Of a stretch of 64,000 bases of DNA, positions 1-11,572 are shown piece after piece; the first letter of the stretch is position 1, and every line of letters begins with the position of its first letter. The notes beneath the pieces are model-generated. The model did no database searches, had not been told where the DNA came from, and worked only from the letters and a program-made list of their open reading frames with translations. The stretch is from an uncultured Bacilli bacterium (GTDB lineage Bacteria; Bacillota_I; Bacilli_A; RF39; UBA660): the NCBI GenBank assembly GCA_934153945.1, contig CAKPFM010000002.1, positions 82,305-146,304 on the forward strand. The letters are read 5' to 3'. The position numbers and the translations under genes were made by a program.

Positions 1-530
1 AAGAAGCAAAAAGACAACGTGAAGAAGAAAAAAGACAAAGGGCAGAGGAACTTAAAAAACAAGGAGAAGAAGAAAGACGATTAAAAGAAGAAAATTTGAA
101 TAATCAAGAAAACAATGTAGTTAATGAACAAATTCTAAATTATAATCAAGAAAATAACGCTGTTAATGAACAAGTTCCGACTTATACTCAAGAAGAACTA
201 AACAATAATGGTAAAGAAGAAATTGCAGAACAACCAAACAATGACATGTTTAATGAACCATTCTCTTTTGATGAACCAGCCAATAAAGTAGAAGAACCTG
301 TTCAAGAAGAACAAATCAATAAATTTGAAGAACCAGAAATTTATGAACATCAAGAAGAAAAAACAGAATTACCAGAAGAACCAAAAGAAGAAAATCCAGA
401 ATTATCAGAAGAACCAAAAGAAGAATCTAAAAATGATTTAGAAGAAATACCAGAAATAGAACTTCCAAGTATCGAAAGTTTAGATGAAGAACTAAAAGAT
501 GATGAGGAAGATGATGTTTGGAAATTTTAA
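1..530 (+). CDS. C-terminal part of a Glu/Lys-rich protein (5' end outside window)
   Basis: The reading frame is open from base 3 to the TAA at 528-530, giving 175 visible residues. The first part (KRQREEEKRQRAEEL-like) is strongly charged and should form a coiled coil. The rest is a low-complexity acidic tail with repeated EEPKEENPELSEEPKEE-type units, ending DDVWKF. A TTG at 96 could open a shorter frame, but it has no ribosome site and the frame continues upstream, so the gene simply begins before the window. No catalytic domain is visible and I cannot name the protein. A strong hairpin terminator follows at 587-612. Confidence 0.75.
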   Translation, partial: EAKRQREEEKRQRAEELKKQGEEERRLKEENLNNQENNVVNEQILNYNQENNAVNEQVPTYTQEELNNNGKEEIAEQPNNDMFNEPFSFDEPANKVEEPVQEEQINKFEEPEIYEHQEEKTELPEEPKEENPELSEEPKEESKNDLEEIPEIELPSIESLDEELKDDEEDDVWKF

Positions 531-586
531 GATTCTTTGTTAGATTATGTTGTTGAATGACAAATTTAATAAATTAATTGAATATC

Positions 587-612
587 AAGAGTGATGTAAA
601 TCACTCTTTTAT
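587..612 (+). terminator. Rho-independent terminator after the Glu-rich gene
   Basis: Nine-base inverted repeat AAGAGTGAT / ATCACTCTT with a GTAA loop, followed by TTTAT. Confidence 0.8.
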
Positions 613-619
613 AATGTAA

Positions 620-650
620 AAAAATATGATCTATTAAATCATATTTTTAA
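620..650 (-). terminator. Terminator for the sortase gene
   Basis: AATATGAT (623-630) pairs with ATCATATT (638-645) around a 7-nt loop. On the minus strand the stem runs into a T-rich stretch just after the sortase stop codon. Confidence 0.6.
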
Positions 651-1460
651 TTATTTTTTTTCTTTTTTTATTAGTTTAGCATGTAAAACAACTTTTTCAT
701 TATTATTTAAACAAGTAGATAGGGTTAAAACAAAATCATTTTCATTAACACTTGTATTAAAATTAAATGCACTTCTATTTATTAAAATAGATGTCCAATT
801 TTTAAAATCTTTATTTGAATTAAAATTAATTTGTAAGTAATCACTAGTAGTAGGTATGTGATAAACACTAAATACCTGCCATAATGTATTTTCTTTTTCT
901 GTTGATAATTTTATAACATAATTATTTTTATTATTTAACCATCCACTAGATAAAATATTTTTTAAAGAACCAAACATGGTACTATCATATCTTCCATGTG
1001 CATATATAATTGTATTCTTGTCTAATTCATTTATATTATTTCTATAATCTAAAAATACCCATCCTGCTGAATTATAAGATTTGTTAAATGTATGATTTAA
1101 GTAATACTTATTATCATTTGTTTGAACAAATGGATAATTAATATTAGTACCATTAACTTGAATCCATCCAACAGTAGATGAATTAATTTGTTTTAATTCA
1201 TTAAAATTAACATCAATTAAATTCATTTTTATATAATCCCAATAAGGATTAAATTGTGGAATTTCTTCAATTTGTTCAATTATTTCAGTTTTTTCTTCAT
1301 TATTTGTTTCTTTTATTTCAACAATATCTTGAATACTATTAATTTCATCAATTATTTCATTAGAATCTAATTTCCATTTTATTATTTTAAAAATAGAAAT
1401 AAATAATCCTACAAAACAAAAGATTGACATAAATATAAATATAATTTTTTTTCTTTTCAT
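651..1460 (-). CDS. Class B sortase
   Basis: 269 aa. A short basic N-terminus and one membrane anchor (about residues 5-27) are followed by a charged linker and a sortase domain with the class B signature TVGWIQVNGTNINYPFVQ, the catalytic His in YAHG (H155) and the catalytic Cys in TLSTC (C250). Sortases cleave a sorting motif on secreted proteins and transfer them to the cell wall from the outer membrane face. The usual catalytic Arg after TLxTC is not obvious: the strand EKVVLHAKL has Lys256 at that place. The start has a good ribosome site (GAGG, 8 nt upstream). It is transcribed divergently from the surface protein at 1562, which carries a sorting-like tail, so the two probably form a sortase-substrate pair. 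Confidence 0.88.
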   Translation of the reverse strand: MKRKKIIFIFMSIFCFVGLFISIFKIIKWKLDSNEIIDEINSIQDIVEIKETNNEEKTEIIEQIEEIPQFNPYWDYIKMNLIDVNFNELKQINSSTVGWIQVNGTNINYPFVQTNDNKYYLNHTFNKSYNSAGWVFLDYRNNINELDKNTIIYAHGRYDSTMFGSLKNILSSGWLNNKNNYVIKLSTEKENTLWQVFSVYHIPTTSDYLQINFNSNKDFKNWTSILINRSAFNFNTSVNENDFVLTLSTCLNNNEKVVLHAKLIKKEKK

Positions 1461-1561
1461 ATTATAACCTCACTTCTATTTTATCACAATAACAAAAAAT
1501 ATAAACAAAAGAATTGCTTTGAATCATATTTTGTAGTATCCTAATAATAGGAGGAGAATTT

Positions 1562-4207
1562 ATGGGGAAAAGATATTTATCAAAACTATTTATGGTACTT
1601 TTGTTAGTGTGTACTATAAATGTAAAAGCAGAAACAATAAGTGAAAATTTTAAACAAATACTTAATAATAATGATACAATAACACTAACATATGATGGCT
1701 TTACTGACAAAGACATGTTAATTACAAATTATTTAGATGAATTTAACACAAATAATAGTGATAATGAATATTACTTTTATGCTGATACAAATGAATGTAC
1801 AGATAATTATACAAAATGTAATATTCAAAAGATTAATCGTGATACAAATGACTTAGAAGAAGAACATATTATAAATATTAATTATAATGAGATTTATAGT
1901 AATGAATTTAAAAATATTATTAAAAATGGTTCACTTATAGTTGAAGAAAGTACATTACTTGAATCAAAAACAAATATAATAACTGATGCGTTAAAAAAAT
2001 ATAAAACAGATAGTTATTACTTTGAAATTGATATGATGAGTGGATGTAATGATGACAATTCAGTTTGTAATATAATGTTAATTACTAATGATGGAAAACA
2101 AGAAAAACATGAAATAAACATAAAATATGAAGAAAAATATAGTGATGACTATAATAGATTTGCAAATAAAGGTGAAATTGTTATTACTTGGACTAGAGAA
2201 GGTTCTGATTCTTCTTTAATAGCTAATTACATCGGTTCATTAAATGATGAAAAATATTATTTCAATCTTCAACAATGTAATAGTGATTATTCAACATGTG
2301 ATGGTATTCTTTACAATATTCAAACTAATCAATCAGAAAGACATGTTGTAACAATCAAATTTGAAGAAAAATATAGTGAAAAATTTCAAAAACTAACTAA
2401 AGATGGAAATCTAACTATTACTTCATCTACTACAGAAGATAAGAAAAATTTAATTAACAATTATATTTTTAATATAGAATTATCAGAAAATCTTAAATTT
2501 ATATTAGGTGAATGTAATGAAAATATAGATAAATGTAAAATAGGATTATATAATAGTTCTTATAAATTAATTGAACAACATACTATAAATATAAAATATG
2601 AAGAAAAATATAGTGAAAAATTTCAAAGATTAACTAAAGATGGAAATATTATTATTAATTCATCAGGAGATAATAGAGAAGTTATTTCTCAATATTTATC
2701 AGGATTTTATACAAATGAAAATTTAAATGAAATATCATATAGTGTTCAAAATTGTAATGATGATGTAACAGTATGTACAATATCAATGAGTGAAACTATA
2801 GATAATATAAATAGAGTTACAGAACAACATGTTGTAAAAATAATTTATGAAGAAAAATATAGTGAAGAATTTAAAAAAATTACATCTGATGGTAATTTAG
2901 TTATTGAATCTATAACTTCAGAAGATTTTGATTCAGAATTCCTATTGACAGCAAAAATAAATGATTTGATTGATACATCAAAATATATTGGTTATGGATA
3001 TTGTGATGAAAATAATGAATGCATTGTTTCAATACAATCTAATGATGGAATATTCGAAAGTCATAAAGTAAAAATTACAATAAAAGAACCATCCAAAGAA
3101 ATACAAAATATTGTAAATGATACTATAAAAAATATGAAAAAATTAGATTTAAACCAAAATCCATTTGATTTAAGACAAGGTTATATATTAGATGATTTAT
3201 ACTTAATTAATTATTTTAACTCTATACGAGACATTAATGATTGGAATTATTATGTATCATCAAAACCACTTAAATTTTCTAAAGAATTAATAGAATTAAC
3301 AAATGGAAGTAACATTTCTTTTGGAATAGATTTAAGAGCAGGTGATGCTACAGATTTATGGGATTTTGCCTTTGGTAAAGCAATTGTATATTATGATGGC
3401 ATAGCTTATTCAACAATAGATGCTGCTATTACACAAATACATACTTTATATATTTCAAGCAATACAGAAAATACAAAAGAAGCTTATATTAAAGCAGTTC
3501 AATCAAGAATTGATAATTATTTTGGAAAAAATGACATTAAAGTAACATATGGCGGATTATTAAATGATTTAGATGAATATAACAAAGAGTATGGACTTAT
3601 AGATTATTCTAAAACAGATGGAAACTATTATAATATTAAAATAGGTGAAAAAACTTATTCATTTGTTATTATTAAAATAGAAGAAGATAAATTAGAAAAT
3701 CCAACCTATATTGGTAGTGATATTATGAGTAATATTTCTATATCAAGTAAAGAAGCAGAAATACCATTAGATACAACTTTATCTGTAAAAAAAGTACAAG
3801 ATGAACGTATTCAAAAGGCAGTTAATACAAATAATTATTTAGCTTATGATATAAAATTGTTCTCAAATACAAAAGGTACAAGTATTACAAAATTATCAAA
3901 TGGTAAATTTAAAGTATCAATTCCAGTTAGTGATGAATTAAATGGTAAAGAACTAACAACTTATTATATAAATGATAATAATGAATTAATAGAATATAAA
4001 ACAACAGTAGAAAATGGATATGCTACATTTGAAACAGACCACTTCAGTATTTATACATTAGTTGAAAAACAAAACAATACAAATAATGATCCAATAATAG
4101 AAAATCCAAATACTTATGATGATATTATGATGTGGATTACATTAGGATTAATTTCAATTGGTGGTATTGTTGGAACAGCTGTTTATAAAAGAAAACAAAA
4201 TATTTAA
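1562..4207 (+). CDS. Secreted, repeat-containing surface protein with sortase-type anchor
   Basis: 881 aa. Residues 1-23 form a signal peptide ending VKA. Residues about 24-500 contain six degenerate repeats of about 80 aa. Each has a pair of cysteines (Cx6C in five, Cx5C in the last), and the junctions carry a YEEKYSEKFQKLTKDGN-like segment. Residues about 510-850 form a non-repetitive region I do not recognise. The C-terminus is ENPNTYDD, then a hydrophobic stretch (MMWITLGLISIGGIVGTAVY) and KRKQ, the three-part layout of a wall-sorting signal with NPNTY in place of LPXTG. The start has a strong AGGAGG site. The divergent neighbour is a class B sortase. An adhesin or surface-layer role is possible but not shown. 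Confidence 0.8.
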   Translation: MGKRYLSKLFMVLLLVCTINVKAETISENFKQILNNNDTITLTYDGFTDKDMLITNYLDEFNTNNSDNEYYFYADTNECTDNYTKCNIQKINRDTNDLEEEHIININYNEIYSNEFKNIIKNGSLIVEESTLLESKTNIITDALKKYKTDSYYFEIDMMSGCNDDNSVCNIMLITNDGKQEKHEINIKYEEKYSDDYNRFANKGEIVITWTREGSDSSLIANYIGSLNDEKYYFNLQQCNSDYSTCDGILYNIQTNQSERHVVTIKFEEKYSEKFQKLTKDGNLTITSSTTEDKKNLINNYIFNIELSENLKFILGECNENIDKCKIGLYNSSYKLIEQHTINIKYEEKYSEKFQRLTKDGNIIINSSGDNREVISQYLSGFYTNENLNEISYSVQNCNDDVTVCTISMSETIDNINRVTEQHVVKIIYEEKYSEEFKKITSDGNLVIESITSEDFDSEFLLTAKINDLIDTSKYIGYGYCDENNECIVSIQSNDGIFESHKVKITIKEPSKEIQNIVNDTIKNMKKLDLNQNPFDLRQGYILDDLYLINYFNSIRDINDWNYYVSSKPLKFSKELIELTNGSNISFGIDLRAGDATDLWDFAFGKAIVYYDGIAYSTIDAAITQIHTLYISSNTENTKEAYIKAVQSRIDNYFGKNDIKVTYGGLLNDLDEYNKEYGLIDYSKTDGNYYNIKIGEKTYSFVIIKIEEDKLENPTYIGSDIMSNISISSKEAEIPLDTTLSVKKVQDERIQKAVNTNNYLAYDIKLFSNTKGTSITKLSNGKFKVSIPVSDELNGKELTTYYINDNNELIEYKTTVENGYATFETDHFSIYTLVEKQNNTNNDPIIENPNTYDDIMMWITLGLISIGGIVGTAVYKRKQNI
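1640..3090 (+). repeat. Six ~80-residue Cys-pair repeats within the surface protein gene
   Basis: The coding repeats are most similar at the junction codons for YEEKYS (near 2128, 2360, 2596 and 2846) with a spacing of 77-83 codons. Each unit has two cysteines about seven residues apart. The copies have diverged, so they are old protein-level repeats and not recent tandem duplications. Confidence 0.75.
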
Positions 4208-4212
4208 TAAAG

Positions 4213-4234
4213 GAGATTTTTAATCTCTTTTTTT
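4213..4234 (+). terminator. Terminator after the surface protein gene
   Basis: GAGAT / ATCTC stem with a 5-nt loop followed by seven Ts. Confidence 0.75.
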
Positions 4235-4341
4235 GCTATTATGAAAAATATTCTAATATATTGTTGTTTCTGCTATTAATTTCTACTATGAACAATAAAA
4301 ACATGATATAATAAATATGATATTTTGATTGGTGGGATAAC

Positions 4342-4812
4342 ATGAAAAGAGTATTATTTATATCATCAACAGGTGGTCATTTAAATGAATTATTACAACT
4401 AAAACCAATGTTTAAAAAATATGATTCATATATAATTACAGAAAATACAAAATCAAATTTAAAATTAAAAGAAGAATATGGCAAAAAAATAAATTTTTTG
4501 GTATATGGTACAAAACATAAACCATTAACTTACCCATTTAAATTATTATATAATTGTTTTAAAAGTTTATTTTTATATTTTAAAATTAGACCAAAAGTAA
4601 TTATAACTACAGGAGCACACACAGCAGGACCAATGTGCTCAATTGGTAAAATTTTTGGAAGTAAAATTATATATATAGAAACATTTGCTAATATAAATAC
4701 AAAAACAATGACAGGGAAACTAATATATAAATTTGCCGATTTATTCATTGTACAATGGGAAGAAATGTTAGAACTATATCCTAAAGCTGTATATTGGGGG
4801 TGGATTTTTTGA
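4342..4812 (+). CDS. Alg14/PssD-like glycosyltransferase subunit
   Basis: 156 aa. The N-terminus VLFISSTGGHLNELLQL and the TTGAHTAGPMCSIGKIFG segment are typical of the Alg14 / PssD / Cps14F family. These are membrane-bound partners that bring an Alg13-like catalytic subunit to a lipid-linked sugar acceptor. A hydrophobic stretch lies around residues 65-80. The stop overlaps the next gene, an Alg13-like protein, so the two probably form one UDP-sugar glycosyltransferase. No other polysaccharide genes surround them, so the product (glycolipid or surface glycan) is open. Confidence 0.8.
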   Translation: MKRVLFISSTGGHLNELLQLKPMFKKYDSYIITENTKSNLKLKEEYGKKINFLVYGTKHKPLTYPFKLLYNCFKSLFLYFKIRPKVIITTGAHTAGPMCSIGKIFGSKIIYIETFANINTKTMTGKLIYKFADLFIVQWEEMLELYPKAVYWGWIF

Positions 4813-5288
4813 TATTTGTAATACTAGGTACACAGGATAAACCATTCTCTAGACTTTTAAATGCACTAGAAAAAGAAATAAAAAAAGAAAACATAAAAGA
4901 AAAATTAATAGTACAAGCAGGAAGCACTAAATATGAAAGTAAATACATGGAAATACATGATTATTTAGATATGAAATCATTTAATAAATATATTAATGAT
5001 GCAGATTATATAATAACTCATGGCGGAGTAGGAGCTATATTAGATTCAATTAAAAAAAATAAAAAAGTTTTAGTGGTACCAAGAGAACAAAAATATGACG
5101 AACACGAAAATGATCATCAAATACAAATAACTGAAAGATTTACAAAAATGGGTTATATTTTATCTTGTATGAATACAAAAGATATATCATTAAAAATACA
5201 GGAATTAAAAGATTTTAAACCGAAAAAATTTGTAAGTAATAATAAAAAATTAATAAGTAAAATAGAAGAATACATAGATAATTTATAG
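4809..5288 (+). CDS. Alg13/PssE-like glycosyltransferase catalytic subunit
   Basis: About 159 aa from the TTG at 4809, which follows a G-rich ribosome site (4796-4803) and overlaps the preceding TGA. An in-frame TTG at 4794 has no such site. The family signature ILGTQDKPFSRLL near the start and YIITHGGVGAILDSI in the middle match the UDP-binding half of GT-B enzymes of the Alg13 / PssE type. HGG contacts the nucleotide sugar in this family. It pairs with the Alg14-like protein encoded immediately upstream. Confidence 0.78.
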   Translation: MIFVILGTQDKPFSRLLNALEKEIKKENIKEKLIVQAGSTKYESKYMEIHDYLDMKSFNKYINDADYIITHGGVGAILDSIKKNKKVLVVPREQKYDEHENDHQIQITERFTKMGYILSCMNTKDISLKIQELKDFKPKKFVSNNKKLISKIEEYIDNL

Positions 5289-5296
5289 GAGGTAAT

Positions 5297-5752
5297 ATGG
5301 AAGAAATTATAAAGATAGCTATTATACATGGTGATGAATTAGATGGAAAAATAGACTATATATGCTGTAATTTAGAAAATGAAAAAATTCATATTGCAAT
5401 GATGTTAGATTATTTAAAAACACATTATTTAGAAGATGAGTTTTTACAAAAAAGTAATTTATATACAAGTATAAATTCTATAGCTTTGTATCTTTGTAGA
5501 AAGGGAAATATTATATTTTTAAATACAACAAGTTATAGTAAAGAAATGCTTAATAAACATGGTAGAAGTGGTATCATAATGATGCCAGAAAAAATTACAG
5601 AAAATCAGAAAGAATCTTTGTATGAATTTAAGGAAAAAATTTCAAAAATGAATGAAATACAAATTTGGTATAATATAACATCAGATAATAATGCTAAGGT
5701 GATGTTTGGAGATGTTGATGTAATAGATAATTTTGTTTCAAAAACTAAATAG
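5297..5752 (+). CDS. Uncharacterised 151-aa protein
   Basis: Good ribosome site (AGGAGG, 5287-5292), 8 nt after the glycosyltransferase stop and 9 nt before pcrA, so it is probably co-transcribed with both. The protein has no signal peptide or membrane segment, and alternates helical and beta-like stretches (IKIAIIHGDELDGKIDYICC; GRSGIIMMPEKI). I recognise no family. A cytoplasmic role is likely. Confidence 0.65.
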   Translation: MEEIIKIAIIHGDELDGKIDYICCNLENEKIHIAMMLDYLKTHYLEDEFLQKSNLYTSINSIALYLCRKGNIIFLNTTSYSKEMLNKHGRSGIIMMPEKITENQKESLYEFKEKISKMNEIQIWYNITSDNNAKVMFGDVDVIDNFVSKTK

Positions 5753-5761
5753 GGAGGATTT

Positions 5762-7837
5762 ATGCTTGAAAATTTAAATAATAAACAACTAGAAGCTGTA
5801 AAAGAAACTGAAGGAGCAGTTCTTGTATTAGCTGGAGCTGGTAGTGGTAAAACAAAAGTATTAACAACAAGGGTAGCCTACTTAATAAAAGAAAAAAACA
5901 TCAATCCAAGAAATATTCTAGCAATCACATTTACAAATAAAGCAGCCAATGAAATGAAAGAAAGAATTTCAAATATGGTAGAAGATTCAAAATATATTCA
6001 AATTTCAACATATCATTCATTAGGTTTAATGTTTATAAGAGAAAACTATAAAGAGTTGGGATTCAATTCAAACTTTACAATCATAGATAGTGATGATTCA
6101 CTAACTTTAATAAAAAAAATAATGAAAGAAAATGGTATTGATGATAAATCATTTAATCCTAGAGCAATTAGAAATGCCATTTCATCAGCTAAAAATGAAT
6201 TAATAGATGCTACTTCATATGAAAAATATGCCCTAACAGAATTTGAAAAAAAAGTACATGAAGTATATAAAAGATATGAATCAAGACTAAAATTAGGTAA
6301 TTCTCTAGACTTTGATGACTTACTAATGTTACCAATAGTGTTATTTAAAAATAACAAAGAACTACTAGAAAAATACCAAGAAAGATTTAAATACATACTA
6401 GTAGATGAATATCAAGATACAAATTATGCACAATATACCTTATCAAAATTACTAAGTAATAAATACAAAAACATCTTTGTAGTAGGAGATATAGATCAAA
6501 GTATATATGCTTTTAGAGGCGCTAATTACAAAAATATTCTAAATTTTGAAAAAGATTATCCAAATAATAAAACAATTCTACTAGAAGAAAACTATCGTTC
6601 AACAAAAGCAATACTAAATGTAGCAAATGATGTTATAAAAAATAACAAAATGAGAAAAGAAAAAAATCTATGGACTCAAAATAGCGATGGAGAAAAAATA
6701 ACATATCATAAAGCAGAAAATGAAAAAGATGAAGCATCATATGTAAAAAATGAAATAAAAAAATTAATAGATAATGGTGTAGAAAAATCAGATATAGCTG
6801 TTTTATATAGAACAAATGCTCAATCACGTATCATAGAAGAAGAACTACTACATGAGAATATACCATACAAAGTAGTTGGAAGTTTTTACTTCTATAATAG
6901 AAAAGAAATAAAAGACTTAATATCATATTTAAAATTAATATATAATCAAAATGATGATATAAGTTTACTTAGAGTAATAAATACTCCAAAAAGAGGAATT
7001 GGTTTAAAAACTATTGAAAATTTGTCAATAAAAGCTGTAAGTGAAAATAAATCTATATATGAAGTAATAGATAGTGGTAAAGAATTAACTTTCAAAAATA
7101 TAATAGAAAAAATAAAAGAAAATAAAGAAAACTTATCACTAACAGAATTAATTGAATACATATTAACAGAAAATGGTATGAAACAAGAACTAGAAAGTGA
7201 AAAAACTGTAGAATCAGAAATAAGACTAGAAAATTTAAATGAATTTAAAACGGTAGCTCGTAATTTTGAAGATAAATATGGTATAATATCACTAGAAGAA
7301 TTCTTGGATTCAATAAGTTTAGTATCAGATATAGAAGAACATAAGGACAATAAAGATGTTGTAACACTTATGACTGTTCATTCAGCAAAAGGTCTAGAAT
7401 TTGGATATGTATTTGTAATAGGTATGGAAGAAACTATTTTTCCACATAAAAATTCTCTTCTAGATAATGAAGAAATAGAAGAAGAAAGAAGACTATGCTA
7501 TGTAGCGGTAACAAGAGCTAAAAAGAAATTATACTTGACAAATGCTAAAAAAAGAATGATATTTGGTGATATTAGCTATAATCCACCAAGTAGATTTATA
7601 AATGAAATAAATGAGGAATACTTAGATAAGGAAGAAAATAAAACAACTACATTTAATAAAGAAGAAACAATAGATAATACACAAGAATATCGTATAGGAG
7701 AAAAAATATTCCATGATAAATATGGTGAAGGAATAATAATAAGTATGGATAACAAAATATTAACAGCAGCATTTCCACATCCACATGGAATACAAAAACT
7801 AATAAAAGGACATAAATCAATAAGAAAGGTGGATTAA
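5762..7837 (+). CDS. pcrA: ATP-dependent DNA helicase PcrA (UvrD/Rep family)
   Basis: 691 aa, close to the usual PcrA length. SF1A motifs appear in order: Q-motif LNNKQLEAV, Walker A LAGAGSGKTKVLT, motif Ia ITFTNKAANEMKER, Walker B LVDEYQDTNYAQY, GDIDQSIYAFRGA, LEENYRST, and the C-terminal motifs VTLMTVHSAKGLEF and YVAVTRAKKKLYL. The last 60 residues (GEKIFHDKYGEGII) form the Tudor-like domain that in PcrA binds RNA polymerase. It removes RecA from DNA and works in repair and replication restart. ligA follows after a 53-aa gene, as in many Firmicutes. Confidence 0.96.
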   Translation: MLENLNNKQLEAVKETEGAVLVLAGAGSGKTKVLTTRVAYLIKEKNINPRNILAITFTNKAANEMKERISNMVEDSKYIQISTYHSLGLMFIRENYKELGFNSNFTIIDSDDSLTLIKKIMKENGIDDKSFNPRAIRNAISSAKNELIDATSYEKYALTEFEKKVHEVYKRYESRLKLGNSLDFDDLLMLPIVLFKNNKELLEKYQERFKYILVDEYQDTNYAQYTLSKLLSNKYKNIFVVGDIDQSIYAFRGANYKNILNFEKDYPNNKTILLEENYRSTKAILNVANDVIKNNKMRKEKNLWTQNSDGEKITYHKAENEKDEASYVKNEIKKLIDNGVEKSDIAVLYRTNAQSRIIEEELLHENIPYKVVGSFYFYNRKEIKDLISYLKLIYNQNDDISLLRVINTPKRGIGLKTIENLSIKAVSENKSIYEVIDSGKELTFKNIIEKIKENKENLSLTELIEYILTENGMKQELESEKTVESEIRLENLNEFKTVARNFEDKYGIISLEEFLDSISLVSDIEEHKDNKDVVTLMTVHSAKGLEFGYVFVIGMEETIFPHKNSLLDNEEIEEERRLCYVAVTRAKKKLYLTNAKKRMIFGDISYNPPSRFINEINEEYLDKEENKTTTFNKEETIDNTQEYRIGEKIFHDKYGEGIIISMDNKILTAAFPHPHGIQKLIKGHKSIRKVD

Positions 7838-7838
7838 T

Positions 7839-8000
7839 ATGATATTAAATTTATGGGAAACAATAAATAAAGGAGCAAATAACTTTAAAGAATGGATTAT
7901 AACAAATGGAACAAACAATCCATATCTATGGGTATGTATGTTTTTCCTAGGAATTCTAGTATTTGTATTAACATATAATGCATTACATAAAGATAGATAA
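7839..8000 (+). CDS. Small single-pass membrane protein (53 aa)
   Basis: ATG at 7839 follows an AAGGTGG site and begins 1 nt after the pcrA stop. The product has about 29 soluble residues, then one hydrophobic segment (YLWVCMFFLGILVFVLTY) and a short basic tail (HKDR). No family is recognised. The tight coupling to pcrA and the clean ribosome site argue that it is translated. Confidence 0.55.
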   Translation: MILNLWETINKGANNFKEWIITNGTNNPYLWVCMFFLGILVFVLTYNALHKDR

Positions 8001-10052
<2,052 letters not shown>

Positions 10053-10081
10053 ATACTGTATAATTAGAATGGAGGAAAATT

Positions 10082-10708
10082 ATGGATAGAATAGAATTAA
10101 AAGAGTGGGCAAAAGAGAAAATAAAAGGTAATTTATGGAATATAATTATTGGTTTACTAATAACTATAGCTATATCCATTATGTTTTCGATGGGTTATGT
10201 TATTATCCAAAGAATTTTTGGCCCTGGTAACTTTATAACATACATAGTAGAAATCATAACAGACATATTATTAATACCAATTAGTGTAGGATTATATTCA
10301 TATATCATTGAATTTATTAAAAATGACAATTTCAATCAAAATTTAATATTTGAACCATATGAAAGAACATTAAATGTAATTGGTGCAAGTTTATTAGTAT
10401 CATTATTAGTAATGGTAGGATGTATTTGTTTTATTATTCCAGGTATTTATTTAGCATTTTCATATGCAATGGTGCCTTATTTACTAGCAACTAGAAAAGA
10501 TTTAACTATTACTGAAACACTAGAATTAAGCCGTAAAATGATGGATGGACATAAATTTGATTACTTTGTTTTATCAATTAGTTTTATAGGATGGGCAATT
10601 TTAGTTCCATTTACGTTAGGAATATTGATGATTTGGCTATATCCATATATAATGACTGCTACAACAAAATTTTTCATTGATATAGAACAAGAATATACAC
10701 AAGACTAA
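10082..10708 (+). CDS. DUF975 family integral membrane protein
   Basis: 208 aa with about four or five membrane segments (residues 18-45, 50-75, 95-125, 150-180). The C-terminal motif SRKMMDGHKFDYFVLSISF followed by GWAILVPFTLGI is the DUF975 signature. Function is unknown; the family often sits near envelope genes. Ribosome site GGAGG at 10072. Confidence 0.8.
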   Translation: MDRIELKEWAKEKIKGNLWNIIIGLLITIAISIMFSMGYVIIQRIFGPGNFITYIVEIITDILLIPISVGLYSYIIEFIKNDNFNQNLIFEPYERTLNVIGASLLVSLLVMVGCICFIIPGIYLAFSYAMVPYLLATRKDLTITETLELSRKMMDGHKFDYFVLSISFIGWAILVPFTLGILMIWLYPYIMTATTKFFIDIEQEYTQD

Positions 10709-10732
10709 ATCTACATTATGTAGATTTTTTTA
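10709..10732 (+). terminator. Terminator after the DUF975 gene
   Basis: AATCTACA / TGTAGATT stem, TTA loop and a following T run. Confidence 0.75.
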
Positions 10733-10805
10733 ATTATTTACATTTAATTAATCAGTTTAGCCAATATAAAAAAGTTACCATATATTATGGTAAGGAGGTG
10801 TTTTT

Positions 10806-11426
10806 GTGGATTTACAAAAATATCAAGAATTAGAAAAAAATTTAAAATTAAGAAATAAACTTTTGAAATTAGGGATAGGGTGTGTAATTAAAGGACCAAA
10901 AGGAGATATTGGTCCAACAGGACCACAGGGAGAAATAGGACCAACTGGTCCAACCGGTCCACAAGGTGATATTGGTCCAACTGGCGCAACTGGAGAGGCA
11001 GCTGCTTCTTCTAATGAAAGTTTATTTTTTACTAGTTTTTCTGATACAAAAGATTCTAATAAAATGGTACTTGAAGATTCATGGCTTATTCCAAGTGAAT
11101 CAAAATATTTTAATATATTGAATGATACTGATATTGAAGTACAACCTGGGATATATGAAATAACTTTTTCTGGTTTAGTAAATGATTCAGATGATACACA
11201 TGGAGCTACTTTTTATCTTCAAAATTCTGAGGGTTCAGCACTTAAAGACTTAACTTTTGAATTACCTGTAGGTAATGGTAAACAAATGAATTTTTCCCAA
11301 ACTATAATTTTTAGGTTTGAAAAAGTTACTGTTTTGGAAGTGTATGCTGATATATTAGGAGATGCAGGTACCTCTAATATTACAGTGTCAAGTGTTAATT
11401 TATTAATGAAAAAGATACATGAATAA
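10806..11426 (+). CDS. Collagen-like protein with BclA-type C-terminal domain
   Basis: 206 aa starting at GTG 10806 behind a very strong AAGGAGGTG site. A charged coiled N-terminus (residues 1-28) leads into 11 Gly-X-Y triplets (about residues 30-63, Thr/Pro rich, [16 protein letters not shown]). The remaining 135 or so residues are beta-rich, resembling the TNF-like trimerising heads of BclA-type spore or surface filaments. No signal peptide or wall anchor is visible, which in this family fits a spore-surface or other non-classically exported protein. It stands alone between two terminators. Confidence 0.8.
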   Translation: MDLQKYQELEKNLKLRNKLLKLGIGCVIKGPKGDIGPTGPQGEIGPTGPTGPQGDIGPTGATGEAAASSNESLFFTSFSDTKDSNKMVLEDSWLIPSESKYFNILNDTDIEVQPGIYEITFSGLVNDSDDTHGATFYLQNSEGSALKDLTFELPVGNGKQMNFSQTIIFRFEKVTVLEVYADILGDAGTSNITVSSVNLLMKKIHE

Positions 11427-11434
11427 TAATTTAG

Positions 11435-11470
11435 AAATGATAACTTCATAAATTAGGTTATCATTTTATA
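11435..11470 (+). terminator. Terminator after the collagen-like gene
   Basis: Ten-base inverted repeat AAATGATAAC / GTTATCATTT with a 12-nt loop and a T/A-rich tail. Confidence 0.7.
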
Positions 11471-11572
11471 TATTCTCAATAAATATTTAATTATTTTACA
11501 AAATATATAAAAGGAGGTTACAAAAAAAATATATATGGTATAATAGTTAAAAATATTTTAAGGAGATGTAAT

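Noticed and set aside
96..530. A 144-aa gene starting at the TTG at 96
   Set aside because: The frame is open back to the window edge and no ribosome site precedes the TTG; it is the tail of a longer gene.
1462..1716. An 84-aa minus-strand gene upstream of the sortase
   Set aside because: It is antisense to the signal-peptide region of the surface protein and covers the shared promoter region; no ribosome site.
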